This document shows positions 22,101 to 31,702 of a DNA stretch of 64,000 bases, in pieces (the stretch's first letter is position 1; every line of letters begins with the position of its first letter). A model generated the notes under the pieces. It made no database searches. It was not told the origin of the DNA and was given only the letters and a program-made list of their open reading frames with translations. A program made the position numbers and the translations under genes. The stretch is from Pisolithus tinctorius (Eukaryota; Basidiomycota; Agaricomycetes; Boletales; Pisolithaceae). The stretch is from the NCBI GenBank assembly GCA_024663395.1, contig JANFAH010000008.1, positions 248,001 through 312,000 on the forward strand, in the 5' to 3' direction.

Positions 22101-23777
22101 CGTAAAGAAATCTGACAGTCTCCATTTGTAGGGATCTCCAGATACTTCGCGCACATAGAACTCGTACGCTTTGCCCGTCAGATAATGTGACAGTACGAAA
22201 GCGCATTTCTTCGGGGCCACTCGACCATCCTCGACATACGCCGTTCCTTCGGTGACAAAATGGTGGTACGAATGTGCGTCATCCGACCCGTCGTACTTAT
22301 TCGGTGGAATTGGTTTCAACGTCGTCCTTCGTCTCGACTTCGACCGTCTTTTTGCATTTCGGTGTCCCCGCTTATGCTTTCGGGATCTCCCTCGCCTGCA
22401 GTGCCTACTCCCATCTGATGAATCAGAGTTCGTTGAGCTACTAGTGGTAGAGGAACCATCATCACTATTCGATGACGAGCTGCTATCATCCGAAGGTGAG
22501 CTGCCACTCATCAAATGTGTATTGTTCGAATCCTCGGATTCGGAGGATGAGTTGTCGTCCGAGCTGCTGCTCGAATCCGGCGTGGTCCCGGTGGAATCTG
22601 AGCTGCTCTCGCGACAAGGGTTTCGCCTGGATCGACATTTCTTCCCCTTACATCTGTTAGGATGCCTGTCACCCTTTTCCAGGCGTTTCAACGTCAACCC
22701 GATATAACTTTTCAGATCAATTTGTTTAACAGGTTCCATCGCTTTCGGCGTCCTTTGCCGTTCGCGACACTTGTCATCCCGTTTAGCAACCCTCTCCACT
22801 ATTTCCCTTATCGGGTTTGGGGTTATTCCAGAGGAGTAGGTGGCAGTTTTTGTCACCTTCGCTTTCTGGTGGGACCTCTCCTTCTTTTTCTTAGAGGCGC
22901 CGTTCTTCCTGGTCGACTTTGTACTGACCCTGCCAGCGGGTGACACCGGGTTCGCCTGCTTATTCCCTGAGGGTCCAGGTTCGTCACCATCGCTTCGGCT
23001 AAGCCTCTGGGCCATTTTCCAAGATGCCAGTGCAGCACGTTGTGCCTCGGGGTTCCCCTCCTCACCGCTTAGGCTCAGTGCCCCCCAATTCCTGGGGTCA
23101 ATACCCTTTCCCTTCGTATCTCTGGGGTGGCTTTTGGGTTCAGAGGATGTGTCCGCATGCGAGTACCTCTGCACGGATATTGATCTCCTCCTAATCCTTT
23201 CCCTTTCATCAGGGGTCAGATTTCTCTCAGCTTCTCGAACTGTTCGCTCAAGTTCAGGCCGTAGTGGACTACCTCCGGTGCGCCTTTCACGTGGTTTCTT
23301 TCGCACCACCGTGGTCCACAACTGCAGGTCGTTTGGCTCTACCTCTGTCTCACTCATAGGCAAGGGTGAAAGGGCATTATTCCTGGTATTTTCAGGTAGT
23401 TCTATCTGTACACTGTGAGCTGGTACCGACGCTCCAACAGTACTGTTTTCGTAGTTCTCCGGGAGCCTGAACGCCCCGGGGTACACTGGCGAGACTAATC
23501 TCGAGCCAGGCTCGTCTACGGTCGCACCTCTGGGCGCCGGACTTGCACTTCTGGTGCTTACTCGCACGACGTCGCTGTACTTTTGGGCAGTGTCGGCTGG
23601 GTTCTCGGTCAGGGTTGGGGGATGACTTCCGACAGGAGTCTTTTTTGATAGTGGGGAACTCTCGACAGCTTCAGCACCAGGCTGGGCTGTCAGGCTATGG
23701 GGTAGGGAAGCCGCTCGAGCTCGAGTAGCTCGGCGGAGGTTGTATCGAGCGTTATGTGTTTCAGAGATTTTTGACAT
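15194..23777 (-). pseudogene. Gag-Pol polyprotein of gypsy copy 2, broken
   Basis: Same domain order as copy 1: Ser/Asp-rich region, gag, zinc knuckle, protease, RT, RNase H, integrase, chromodomain. Three lesions are visible by comparison with copy 1. (1) A 14-bp deletion near 20252 between short direct repeats (ccttgga), which shifts the frame inside the protease/RT linker. (2) TGA at 19685-19687 where copy 1 has CGA, before the RT core. (3) TGA at 16304-16306 where copy 1 has CGA, after the chromodomain. The stretch left of 16304 remains open in the same frame to 15194, showing that the family's protein once continued through the C-terminal extension. Both nonsense changes are C to T at CpG on the coding strand. 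Confidence 0.92.
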
Positions 23778-23888
23778 GATACTCACTTCTTTTCTATGCG
23801 AGGGATCAGTTCGCAAATTGTTGAGGGAGGTATCGGGGAAGGGCGTGTGTTTCGAGTTTTAGACCAGTTTTTAGAGAGGATAAAAATA

Positions 23889-24178
23889 TGTGACTCCGAG
23901 GCGAAGTAGTAACACTTGCGACGTAGACACAAGAGACTTTCCTTAAGACATGCTACACGATTATCCAGACGTTGTGGTCTGTATTGATGTAGGGAAGGAA
24001 GTCCCTCTATCTCTACGTAGTATGAGTCTCTTTATACTGTAGCAAACAGGTACGAAACGTCAACATAGATGAACGGGACAAGTAAATCAAAAGAGACAAA
24101 TGAGAAACAAATTGGATCTGTCAAGTGAACAAATATCTCTTGGGAACATACTGTCAAGCGTCGGTCCGAAACCCTACA
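23889..24178 (-). repeat. 5' LTR of gypsy copy 2
   Basis: 290 bp with TG..CA ends, followed on the right by the second aggtc target duplicate. It has lost two CpGs relative to its partner (TG at 23951, CA at 24131). Confidence 0.96.
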
Positions 24179-24183
24179 AGGTC
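24179..24183. other. Target-site duplication, right copy (aggtc)
   Basis: Matches 14842-14846. Beyond it, 24184-24301 on the minus strand continues the open frame that the element interrupts. Confidence 0.95.
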
Positions 24184-24690
24184 CTTGCCACCAAACCAGG
24201 CATGCGACCTGAGGTTCCTCCAGTGCATCTCCGACTATCTCGAGGGGGCGATCAGCTTCAGCACTTTTTGGGGAAATCGTAATCTCTACTAGTATTGTCT
24301 GTCATGCAGGTAGTAGAGTACTAATATATATTCCGTCACAAGTTCAGAATTGGATCTATGTCCCCTCTTGTTCCCGGCGCTATTTCTAAACACCACTTCC
24401 ACCTTACGCACCAATGGAGTTAGCCCGAACCACACCATTTATGACTTGTTCGTCTCACTACTACAACCACTCCCGACGTACTGCACCAAAAATTAAGTAT
24501 ATCCACGTAACCTGTACAGGCCATCGTGGGAGGAGGCTGGGACGTAACAGTCGTTGTAGCGTCAAACTTTTCCGAAGAAAAGTACCAATAGAGCATTGGT
24601 GCTAGGAAGCCCTGCCCGAGGGTTTGGGGAAGCTGGCGGCAGCAATCTTGCATCCTAGAACGCCCGGCCTATCTCCTCAATGCCATCACC

Positions 24691-25910
24691 TCAACAAAGG
24701 TAGTCATCCTTTCTCCCATCTTCCCCTGTCATCGCTTCCGGGAGTTGTTCTACCGAAGGGGAACCCCCCTGCCACCTCTGCATGGTACGCGGCGCGGCAC
24801 GACTTGTGAGTAGTAATCCATACTTGGATGTGTTCTCCTCTGCATCAACAACGATTCTGGTCCGGATGAACGAACAGAGTCAACCAGGATTATGCAACGA
24901 ATAAAGGTGAAAGCTCACCGTCGTAAATGACAACCTCGGCTCTCACCATGGCCGTCATTTGTTGCATGCTTGAAAACATCTCCTACTTCTCTAAGAAGCT
25001 GGGATGGTGATCCGTCTATCTGGAATTTGACCATGGGACCTTGCTTACCTTAGACCGTTGTTTCCAACCATCCCGCTCTACCCTTGCGTCGGTAACAATG
25101 TGGTTCGCGACCTAATCTCTGTCAGCTGGTATTTAGAAAGGGGGAGAAGCGTCTTACTCTGTATAGGATTTGCTCGATTTCGGAGCGTACTCCCCGCCAA
25201 CATGCCAATAGGATCTAAGAATACATCACTGCCTACGAAACGACTGCCTTTCCACTAAAGTAGTTCTTACCTTGCCTGCGATGTCTTCTTCCAGTGCTCG
25301 TTTCTCGTCCTCGTCTTCCACGTTATCGAGTTTGTCTTCCAGAATCCTCACATCTTGTATCAATGATCGAATACTACTCCTAAACACAACTTATCAAGGA
25401 CAATCCGCCACTCGTCGCAACGCTATACACACCCAACCTTTTGGGCGTGAATGTGGCTATGCTTGCTATGCACACTCCCTCTGAGCTAATAAATCATCAT
25501 GTAGGACAGGGGAAAGTCGATATACGAACTCTGATGACCTATGGTAGGATGTGCTTATGACATGCAGAAGCTGGTTCGACACGGGCACCGTGAAAGATGA
25601 GCTCGACTGAGAACGAGGAGCTCACCTGCAATCCAAAATTCGTAGATCTCAGTTCCTCCGCTTCGTGGTACATTTTAATTTTTTCTGCAGACCAAAGCTT
25701 TTGGTCGATAAGTCCGCCGTCTTCCGTAGGCATCCGCTTCATTAACGTTTCGGCTAAAGCTACAACACGTGCGTCCTCTGCGGTCTCGGTTTTCTCGTTG
25801 CTGTCAGAGGAAGTGCTCACGGTTTCGTGAGAGCTACACGCAGAATCAGGCTCGCAATCTTCCACCTTTGCGGCCTCACACGTGACATGAAGATTCTGGT
25901 TCACGGACAT
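24691..25910 (-). CDS. DnaJ-X-domain-like protein (Caj1/Djp1-type C-terminal region)
   Basis: Minus-strand exons that I can join: 25626-25910 (start ATG at 25910, ending phase 0 at gtgagc), a middle part not resolved, about 25271-25386, 25158-25214, an unresolved part, 24947-25019 and 24691-24839 (TGA at 24691-24693). Visible blocks resemble the X domain of Caj1/Djp1-type Hsp40 proteins: DARVVALAETLMKRM, YHEAEELRSTNFGLQ, a charged coiled coil (RILEDKLDNVEDEDEKRALE), LACWRGVRSEIEQILYR and LLREVGDVFKHATNDG. Such proteins help Hsp70 in peroxisomal or general protein handling. No J domain with HPD is visible to the right before the HET gene, so this may be a truncated or shortened relative. The number of exons is uncertain; the family call is from motif order only. 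Confidence 0.45.
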
Positions 25911-26424
25911 CGTCGACTGTTCTTTGTTCTTTGCGTGAGATCCGGAGTCACCGATGGCTTTACTCAGTTTGGAGAAAGATATGTCCCCAATCTATGAAGT
26001 TTTCATTGAATGCGGAGGGAAGAGCTAGAACTAGGATGACGACGACCTACATAACCTCGGAAGCGTCCCCCACCAAATATGTTTCTAAAGAACATAACGG
26101 CATCGTATCCTCTTTTTGTCTGTTTGCTCTGATGTTCCGTTACAGACTGTCCCGTTAGGTTCAATCATAAGTTCTGACGGAGATCTATACCCACCGCAGC
26201 CGAGTTATCGCCTTCAACCATGTCTTGTTGATACTGCTTATGCCTTGGTTAGCGAGGTAACTCTGACCCCTGGTTTTACAATCATCGCGGACGTACGAAC
26301 TGCGACAACATGGAGAAGTACTTCCTGCATTCCCAAAGATGACATCAGCGGTCTCATCTAGCACCCAATAACCGCCTACCGGATGTCTCCAAAGAGGGCC
26401 CTTGTGCTCTCGTCGGCCTTCTCT
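25911..26424. other. Intergenic region between DnaJ-X-like and HET genes
   Basis: No gene supported. No HPD-containing J-domain exon was seen here on the minus strand, although that was the place to expect one. Confidence 0.45.
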
Positions 26425-29004
26425 TCACGCCAAACTAACGGTTTCATCGAGATAAACAAAGGTGTAGTAGTGGATAACGTCTTCCGATGCCCCTCTTTCA
26501 GAAAATTGAGAATGAAGGTGCAATGCTACACCAATGGGATACCCACCGCGTTTGTAGAACACGCCGGAACTAGTCCACATTGGCGGGATTCCCATTATAT
26601 TTTGGGCACGTGCACCAGAACAGTCTGTACATTCAACGACTGTCGTTACTAGCCATCTGTCTTCCAAATCAAGATGACGGGACAAATCTTTGAGGTGGGA
26701 GAAAACACGTGGATGAATTGGAAGCGAGCGAGCCTTCGGATTCCACATATCTAAAACCTCCCACTGATTTAGACGACGATCAAAACTGACACTTTCGATG
26801 ACATTTGTTTCCCGGGCCGTACAATCTTCAGGCCAGACTCTGTGTTCGATGGGTTGAGGAATCGGGTCCATTGGATTGATGTGAAGGTTCGTAGTTGGTG
26901 ACCCTATGTCTTCAAAGAGGTTCCCCTCGCGCACAAAGGCGGATTCGGTATGCAGGCCATAGTCACCCAACTGATAGTGTGAGTATTTCATTGCCGCATT
27001 ACGTGGGTTTCTCACCTTGATTTCGCATGGCTCTGAAACAGCAGACAAAAAAGATGTAGGAACTCCGTCTACGAGGAAACGGTGCACCGCATTCCTCTTA
27101 ACTTGCGGATTCTGAGGAGCAGGGTCCAGCACGAGACTAGGCATGCTGAAATCGTTCGTGGATAACTATGATAACAATGACATCAGATTCCTCACACAGA
27201 GGTCCGCACCCACCCCATCTAGTGTCTGCCATACATCAGGCGACACACAACACCCAGCACATCGGGTGATGTCCATCGTCACAAAGCACGTATTCGGCTG
27301 CGGAAGCCGCTGGTACACGATCTGCACACCTCTGATGGACCTTGGAAGGTGGGCATGCTTGACCAAGCACGGCCCGTCTTCTTCACGATGTAAGTGGGCA
27401 ACAGTAGGGGTGCGCGCCTGGGCTACACGAGGTGCATGCTTTGGACTCACAACCCACATGCGCTCGTATATTTGGTGGGCATACGAATCCCATGGATCTA
27501 CGGCTGTCCGGCCCATGTTAAAGAACTGTTGTGCAGGAGGAGTGTCAGAGATAACGTGTAGCCACTCGTAACCCGAACAATAGCCAACGGCAAGTGCAAA
27601 GCATGTCCCGGTTTTGCTGTTGGCATACACTATGATGGCACAGTGATGGGTGTACGATAAGGTGATGGAGTTGTCCATTGGATTCAAGGGTGCGCGTTTC
27701 GGGAAGACACAACGCTGAATAAACCCTTCGCATTCAAGGGCTCTGTCGTCGATTTTGAAGGTGAAGTCTTTCTGCCGCTTTTCTTCTCGGCAAACAAGAT
27801 ACAGAAGCCGGAACGTTGCTGTGGCACCGTGAATGGTCTGGGACTGGCCAAAGTATCGGTAATGCGTTGATTTGAAGGACACGAGAAAGATGGATATCGG
27901 GGACAAATCGAAAGTGCGACAGCACGCCAACCGGGCCTCGAAAACTGATCGAGAGCCTCGGCAGCGTTGGAGAGGAAGCCGGATTCGGATACCAGCATTC
28001 GTGACAGCGTACGTGCGGATGCTTTCCTCGCTGACGGTACTCAATTCGCTGTCCGGTACTACCCCTTTCAGGGCGGCAAGGTATTCGTCGGGCTCCATAT
28101 TGATGATGTCATGGCAGTCCCGGAAAAAGCTCGGGTCGTCCGCCAGCACACTTCCCGACCATCCGTTGTCTTTTCGGTCCCACGCAAAAATGCTGTGATC
28201 GTTGGCCATCCGGATGATTTCTAATTGAAGCCGACGGAATGCATTCTTCCCTTCACCGTACAACATTGGCATATGCACACCGAACAACCCCATAAGAGAA
28301 TACGCTCGGTCCTCCGTTCGCGTCGTCTTCCTGTCAGCGGCCCAGGACATAATCTGTGCTGCACTGGGACGGTGCGCATCCAGTCCATGTCTTAAAATGC
28401 GGGATGGAATTCGAGTGATCGACGATATCGTTTGAGCGTGGTTCTTTTTATCGCCGATGAATTGCCATGCCTTGTTGAAGAAGTGAACTACGTTTGGAGC
28501 GACGAGCTCTTGCAACGTCCATCCACGTGAGAACCATTTCGGCCACCCTCTGGAATTGGGAAACATCTTCTCGTTGCTTGTCGTAGGTACGTTTTTCGCG
28601 TCGAGGTCGTGGAGAAAGACATAGCATCTTGCCGAGTCTTCGTACCACCGGAACATTGAATTCAGGGCTTCAGACAATTCGGCGCTGCTCTCCTTGTTAA
28701 TGCAGCATGTGTCGACCCACAACCAGGCAAGCCCATCTTTCCACGCCTGTTCACAGCTCTTGTGAATCTTCTGGTATCCACTGCGTTGTCGAATCTTTTT
28801 TCGCGCAGGTCCTCCCATTCTTATCAGCGCATCCATCTCCTTGAATTGCACCTCTTCCTTGGGGTCGCCCCAACAGTGTGAGAGGATCCCATATTTAATG
28901 CGTGCGAGATCTTCATCAACAAGGTCTTTCAGAACAATTGCCTCGGGATCGACCCTCTTCCCTTCCTCGATATCGAGAAACGTGCGGACATGAATTAACC
29001 GCAT
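26425..29004 (-). CDS. HET-domain (heterokaryon incompatibility) protein
   Basis: The minus-strand frame starts at the typical MRLIHVRTFLDIE (ATG at 29004; an earlier methionine 15 codons upstream is possible). HET motifs in order: YGILSHCWGDPKEEVQFKEM, GLAWLWVDTCCINKESSAEL..MFRWYEDSARCYVFLHDL, and WFSRGWTLQELVAP. Downstream are TEDRAYSLMGLFGVHMPMLYGEG and a long variable C-terminal part. HET proteins control non-self recognition, usually by triggering cell death when activated. The frame meets a TAG at 27166-27168, then continues open in the same frame to 26425. A 69-nt intron (gtatgg..atcatag, ending at 27166) would remove the TAG and give about 836 residues. Otherwise the product is 612 residues or the gene is a nonsense allele. 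Assignment to the family is firm; the C-terminal structure is not. Confidence 0.85.
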
Positions 29005-30199
29005 CTTACTTGAATAAATGGATATATCAATGGGCGTTATTACATCCAAGATGGATAGGAATGCTTACTGCGGGAGCGCAGATCAGTTTGACGGTATGAT
29101 AAGAGTAGCGACAAGACAACTGAGAAAACGAATACGGGTAAGTTCCGCTGTCTGCACTCAAGCCTTCGTGGTCGGGGGGGTAGGATGAGCACGTGTTGTC
29201 CTCGAGGCCTTGAGGTGTGCCCCGAGATGAAATCCCCGCACTTTACTGCGTCACTCGGAATCTCTGCGGAACTGCCATGCGGTTTGTAATTCCTTCCCTA
29301 CCTCAACATGCCTGGGTTCAAACCTTATCCACCCTTGGTGTCAAACGAGTGGGGTCGAGGCGGATGGTGATCCAACCGGATGGTGGGGAGCGTGTGGAAG
29401 ACGCTCTAGTGAACAGTTATGTGGGGGTGGCGCGCCTACGGATACGCGGAGGTGGGTGGCGGACGTGCCTTCAAGGGGCGTCAAGCAGAGTTTGTCTCGC
29501 GAGTTCTGGATCTGTGGGTGGTAAATACTGGCTGCAGGCCTGACATGTTCTCGCGTCTGTAGAAGGTGAACATAGAACTCAGTTTTTGTACATATGAACA
29601 TATGCATATGTCGCAGCAAGCTGATCCAAGCTGATCAAGGAAAAACAGGAGCGGAAGAAAGCAACCAGTCACGTGGTTTCCTGACCACCGAAGCGTCTGC
29701 GACAAGACACTGACTTACTAACCGATTCTCCTATGCACTCCTGCAGTCACCATGCCCAGGTAATCAATCCTTTTCTCAACAGTTTGAACCAGATCATGCC
29801 AAATGGACCAATCTGGAAAACTCTCCTAAAGGCATTTGGGACAGATAGTATAGAACATAACGAGCTACTAGATGACGCGCTATCGTTGACTACAACCCAT
29901 TCCCCAGCCGAGGCATACGTGAAAATGACTACGGCCGCTGAGAGTCAGAAATTGCTCCAGGGAAAACCCGGTTTCGGGCAAGTTGTGGAATGTGTACCAT
30001 TCAGGGTAGCAACTATGCTTTGGTGATGTTCTTTCGTAGGCAGCTCACATTCCTATTATTTTCCACGCTCATAATCATGTCTAGCTGTTCTTCGAGACCA
30101 CGCCGCTAGCACTTTGGACCAATAACCGTCTGGCAGGAGTACGGGTGGCGATCTTCACACCACCGCTGGTAAGTTACAACCGCCCCTGATCTTAGCTTG
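29005..30199. other. Intergenic region upstream of the HET gene
   Basis: HET promoter side. Short frames at 29217-29705 and 29733-30026 have no motifs. I see no RNA gene. Confidence 0.45.
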
Positions 30200-30204
30200 G
30201 TGCC

Positions 30205-30332
30205 CGGAAATGCGAAAGGATCCCGCATTTATCCCATGCGAGATCTCCGTCAACAAGCTCTTTCGGAGTAATTGCTTCGGGATCAACCATCTTCCCTTCT
30301 TTGATGCCGAGAAACGTGCGGACATAAATCAT
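30205..30332 (-). pseudogene. Duplicated N-terminal fragment of the HET gene
   Basis: The minus strand reads YVRTFLGIKEGKMVDPEAIT and KELVDGDL, closely matching VRTFLDIEEGKRVDPEAIV and KDLVDEDL of the neighbouring HET gene. Similarity continues upstream (plus 30333-30415: catcttag, ccaacatgg, taccgtgggagg) into the HET 5' region, so the copy includes leader and promoter-proximal sequence. It breaks off after about 42 codons. It is a remnant of a second HET copy or of a local partial duplication. Confidence 0.75.
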
Positions 30333-30419
30333 TAATCACATCTTAGTTTAATGGATGGTCATACTAATGTAAGTTAACACGTCCAACATGGCTAGGGGTA
30401 CCTACCGTGGGAGGGAATA

Positions 30420-31660
30420 GGCTCCCCCACGAAGGTCTGCCCGCCCCACAGGCTCGGTCGATGCGACAAGGGTCGCGACCCGTTCCGCCCGACCACAACA
30501 CCCAGCCAACAGTCCAGCACCTTCTCAGGCAAACCGTAACCCTTAATGTTTGGTTGGACCATCCACTGCTCAGGATCAATATATGGGAATGTCAATATCG
30601 ATGTCTTTTTTCCGTTTATGACAAAAAGGCATTGACATTGACATTTCCATTTCAATGAACAAAATATGTTGAATTGGAGGAATTGGCCAACAAAGTCATA
30701 TCCGTTTGCATACGGTCTTTTTGCTAGAGAATGGCCCAAGGCTAGCTGTGGTGATTGTCACTGAGCTAGGTATCCAATGAGCTGAGAGTGGCAACAGCAA
30801 CATGCATTGTTCCATTCGCATTGCATCAAGGAGTCACGCCGAAGGTATGTACATACAGTATCCGATCCGCCAATGAGACTTGGAAAGGCATTGGCGCTGC
30901 GGAGAATGACAAGCAAAATTTGGGCTACCTAAGCCGGCCTCCAGCCTCCAACCTCCCGAATCTCGTTCTCGCGATACTTCCGAGCTGGTACCTAACGCAT
31001 TACGAGGACTCCCCATCTTTGACAAGTGGGCAGTGTTTTGATCCGGGCTATATCGTGACTCAACCGCGTACAATCTCGCATCAAGCACTCGCAGGACTCA
31101 ACAGGAGACTGACAGTCCACGATAAGAGTCATGACAAGCGATCACAACGGCAACCGAGGAAGTGGATACTGCTGTCTCAACCCTTTATGGTCAGAGGGGT
31201 GTGCTGAGATCTCAGAGCATGTAGAGACGCTCTAACTTTCAAGAGTTCCTTGCCGAGCTCAGAGCGTGTGTATCCACCAGCGGTGCAACGTCATCTGGGA
31301 GTGCAACTCCAACCGCGTCAGTGTGACAGTGAACGACCATGCAGGGGTGGGGCTGGAGCGCCCAGGGCCATGTGAAGGCGGTTTAGACCATGGGGTCCTT
31401 GCGAGTTTCGTGCCATGGAGCACCGTGTCATGTTCCTGACGTCAATAATATGCAACGCTGGCAGACGGGAGAAGTCGCCACCAAGGCAGTCGGGATGAGC
31501 CGTTCCGCGCTTGTCCTATCACGGCGACGACGCCCAAACGAACGTTTGATGGCGACAATATCTGAATGGGATTATTAGATTCCGTCCGCTGCCTTTCCAA
31601 TCTGTGGAGATCTGTCTGATTTCTCGTCGTTGCCTGCCAGAAACAGCCAGTCCTCCGGCT
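30420..31660. other. Intergenic region with no gene recognised
   Basis: Contains an imperfect inverted repeat near 30587-30650 (gaatgtcaatatcgatg against cattgacattgacatttc). Small frames on both strands overlap and lack motifs. Confidence 0.4.
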
Positions 31661-31664
31661 CTCG

Positions 31665-31674
31665 TTTATATAAG
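31665..31674 (+). promoter_or_regulatory. TATA-like box of the trehalose synthase subunit gene
   Basis: tttatataag lies 29 bp before the chosen ATG at 31703. If it is a true TATA box the leader is very short, or translation starts slightly further downstream. Confidence 0.45.
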
Positions 31675-31702
31675 TTCGTCCTCGTCCTCGAGTCCCTCAG
31701 AG

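Larger units (their letters stand above)
14847..24178 (-). mobile_element. Ty3/gypsy LTR retrotransposon, copy 2, structurally complete (9,332 bp)
   Basis: Minus-strand element: 5' LTR 23889-24178, gag-pol from 23777 leftwards, a C-terminal extension down to 15194, a polypurine tract, and the 3' LTR 14847-15136, framed by a perfect 5-bp duplication (aggtc). The LTRs differ at only three of 290 positions (14878/23920, 14909/23951, 15089/24131), each a CpG changed to TpG or CpA, so the insertion is young. The coding frame is broken by a 14-bp deletion and two CGA to TGA changes, so it is no longer autonomous. It is co-oriented with copy 1, with the ICMT-like and GH17 genes in between. Confidence 0.96.

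Noticed and set aside
30580..30655. Inverted repeat of gaatgtcaat-type sequence as a small RNA hairpin
   Set aside because: Arms are short and imperfect with A/T-rich simple sequence; too weak to support.
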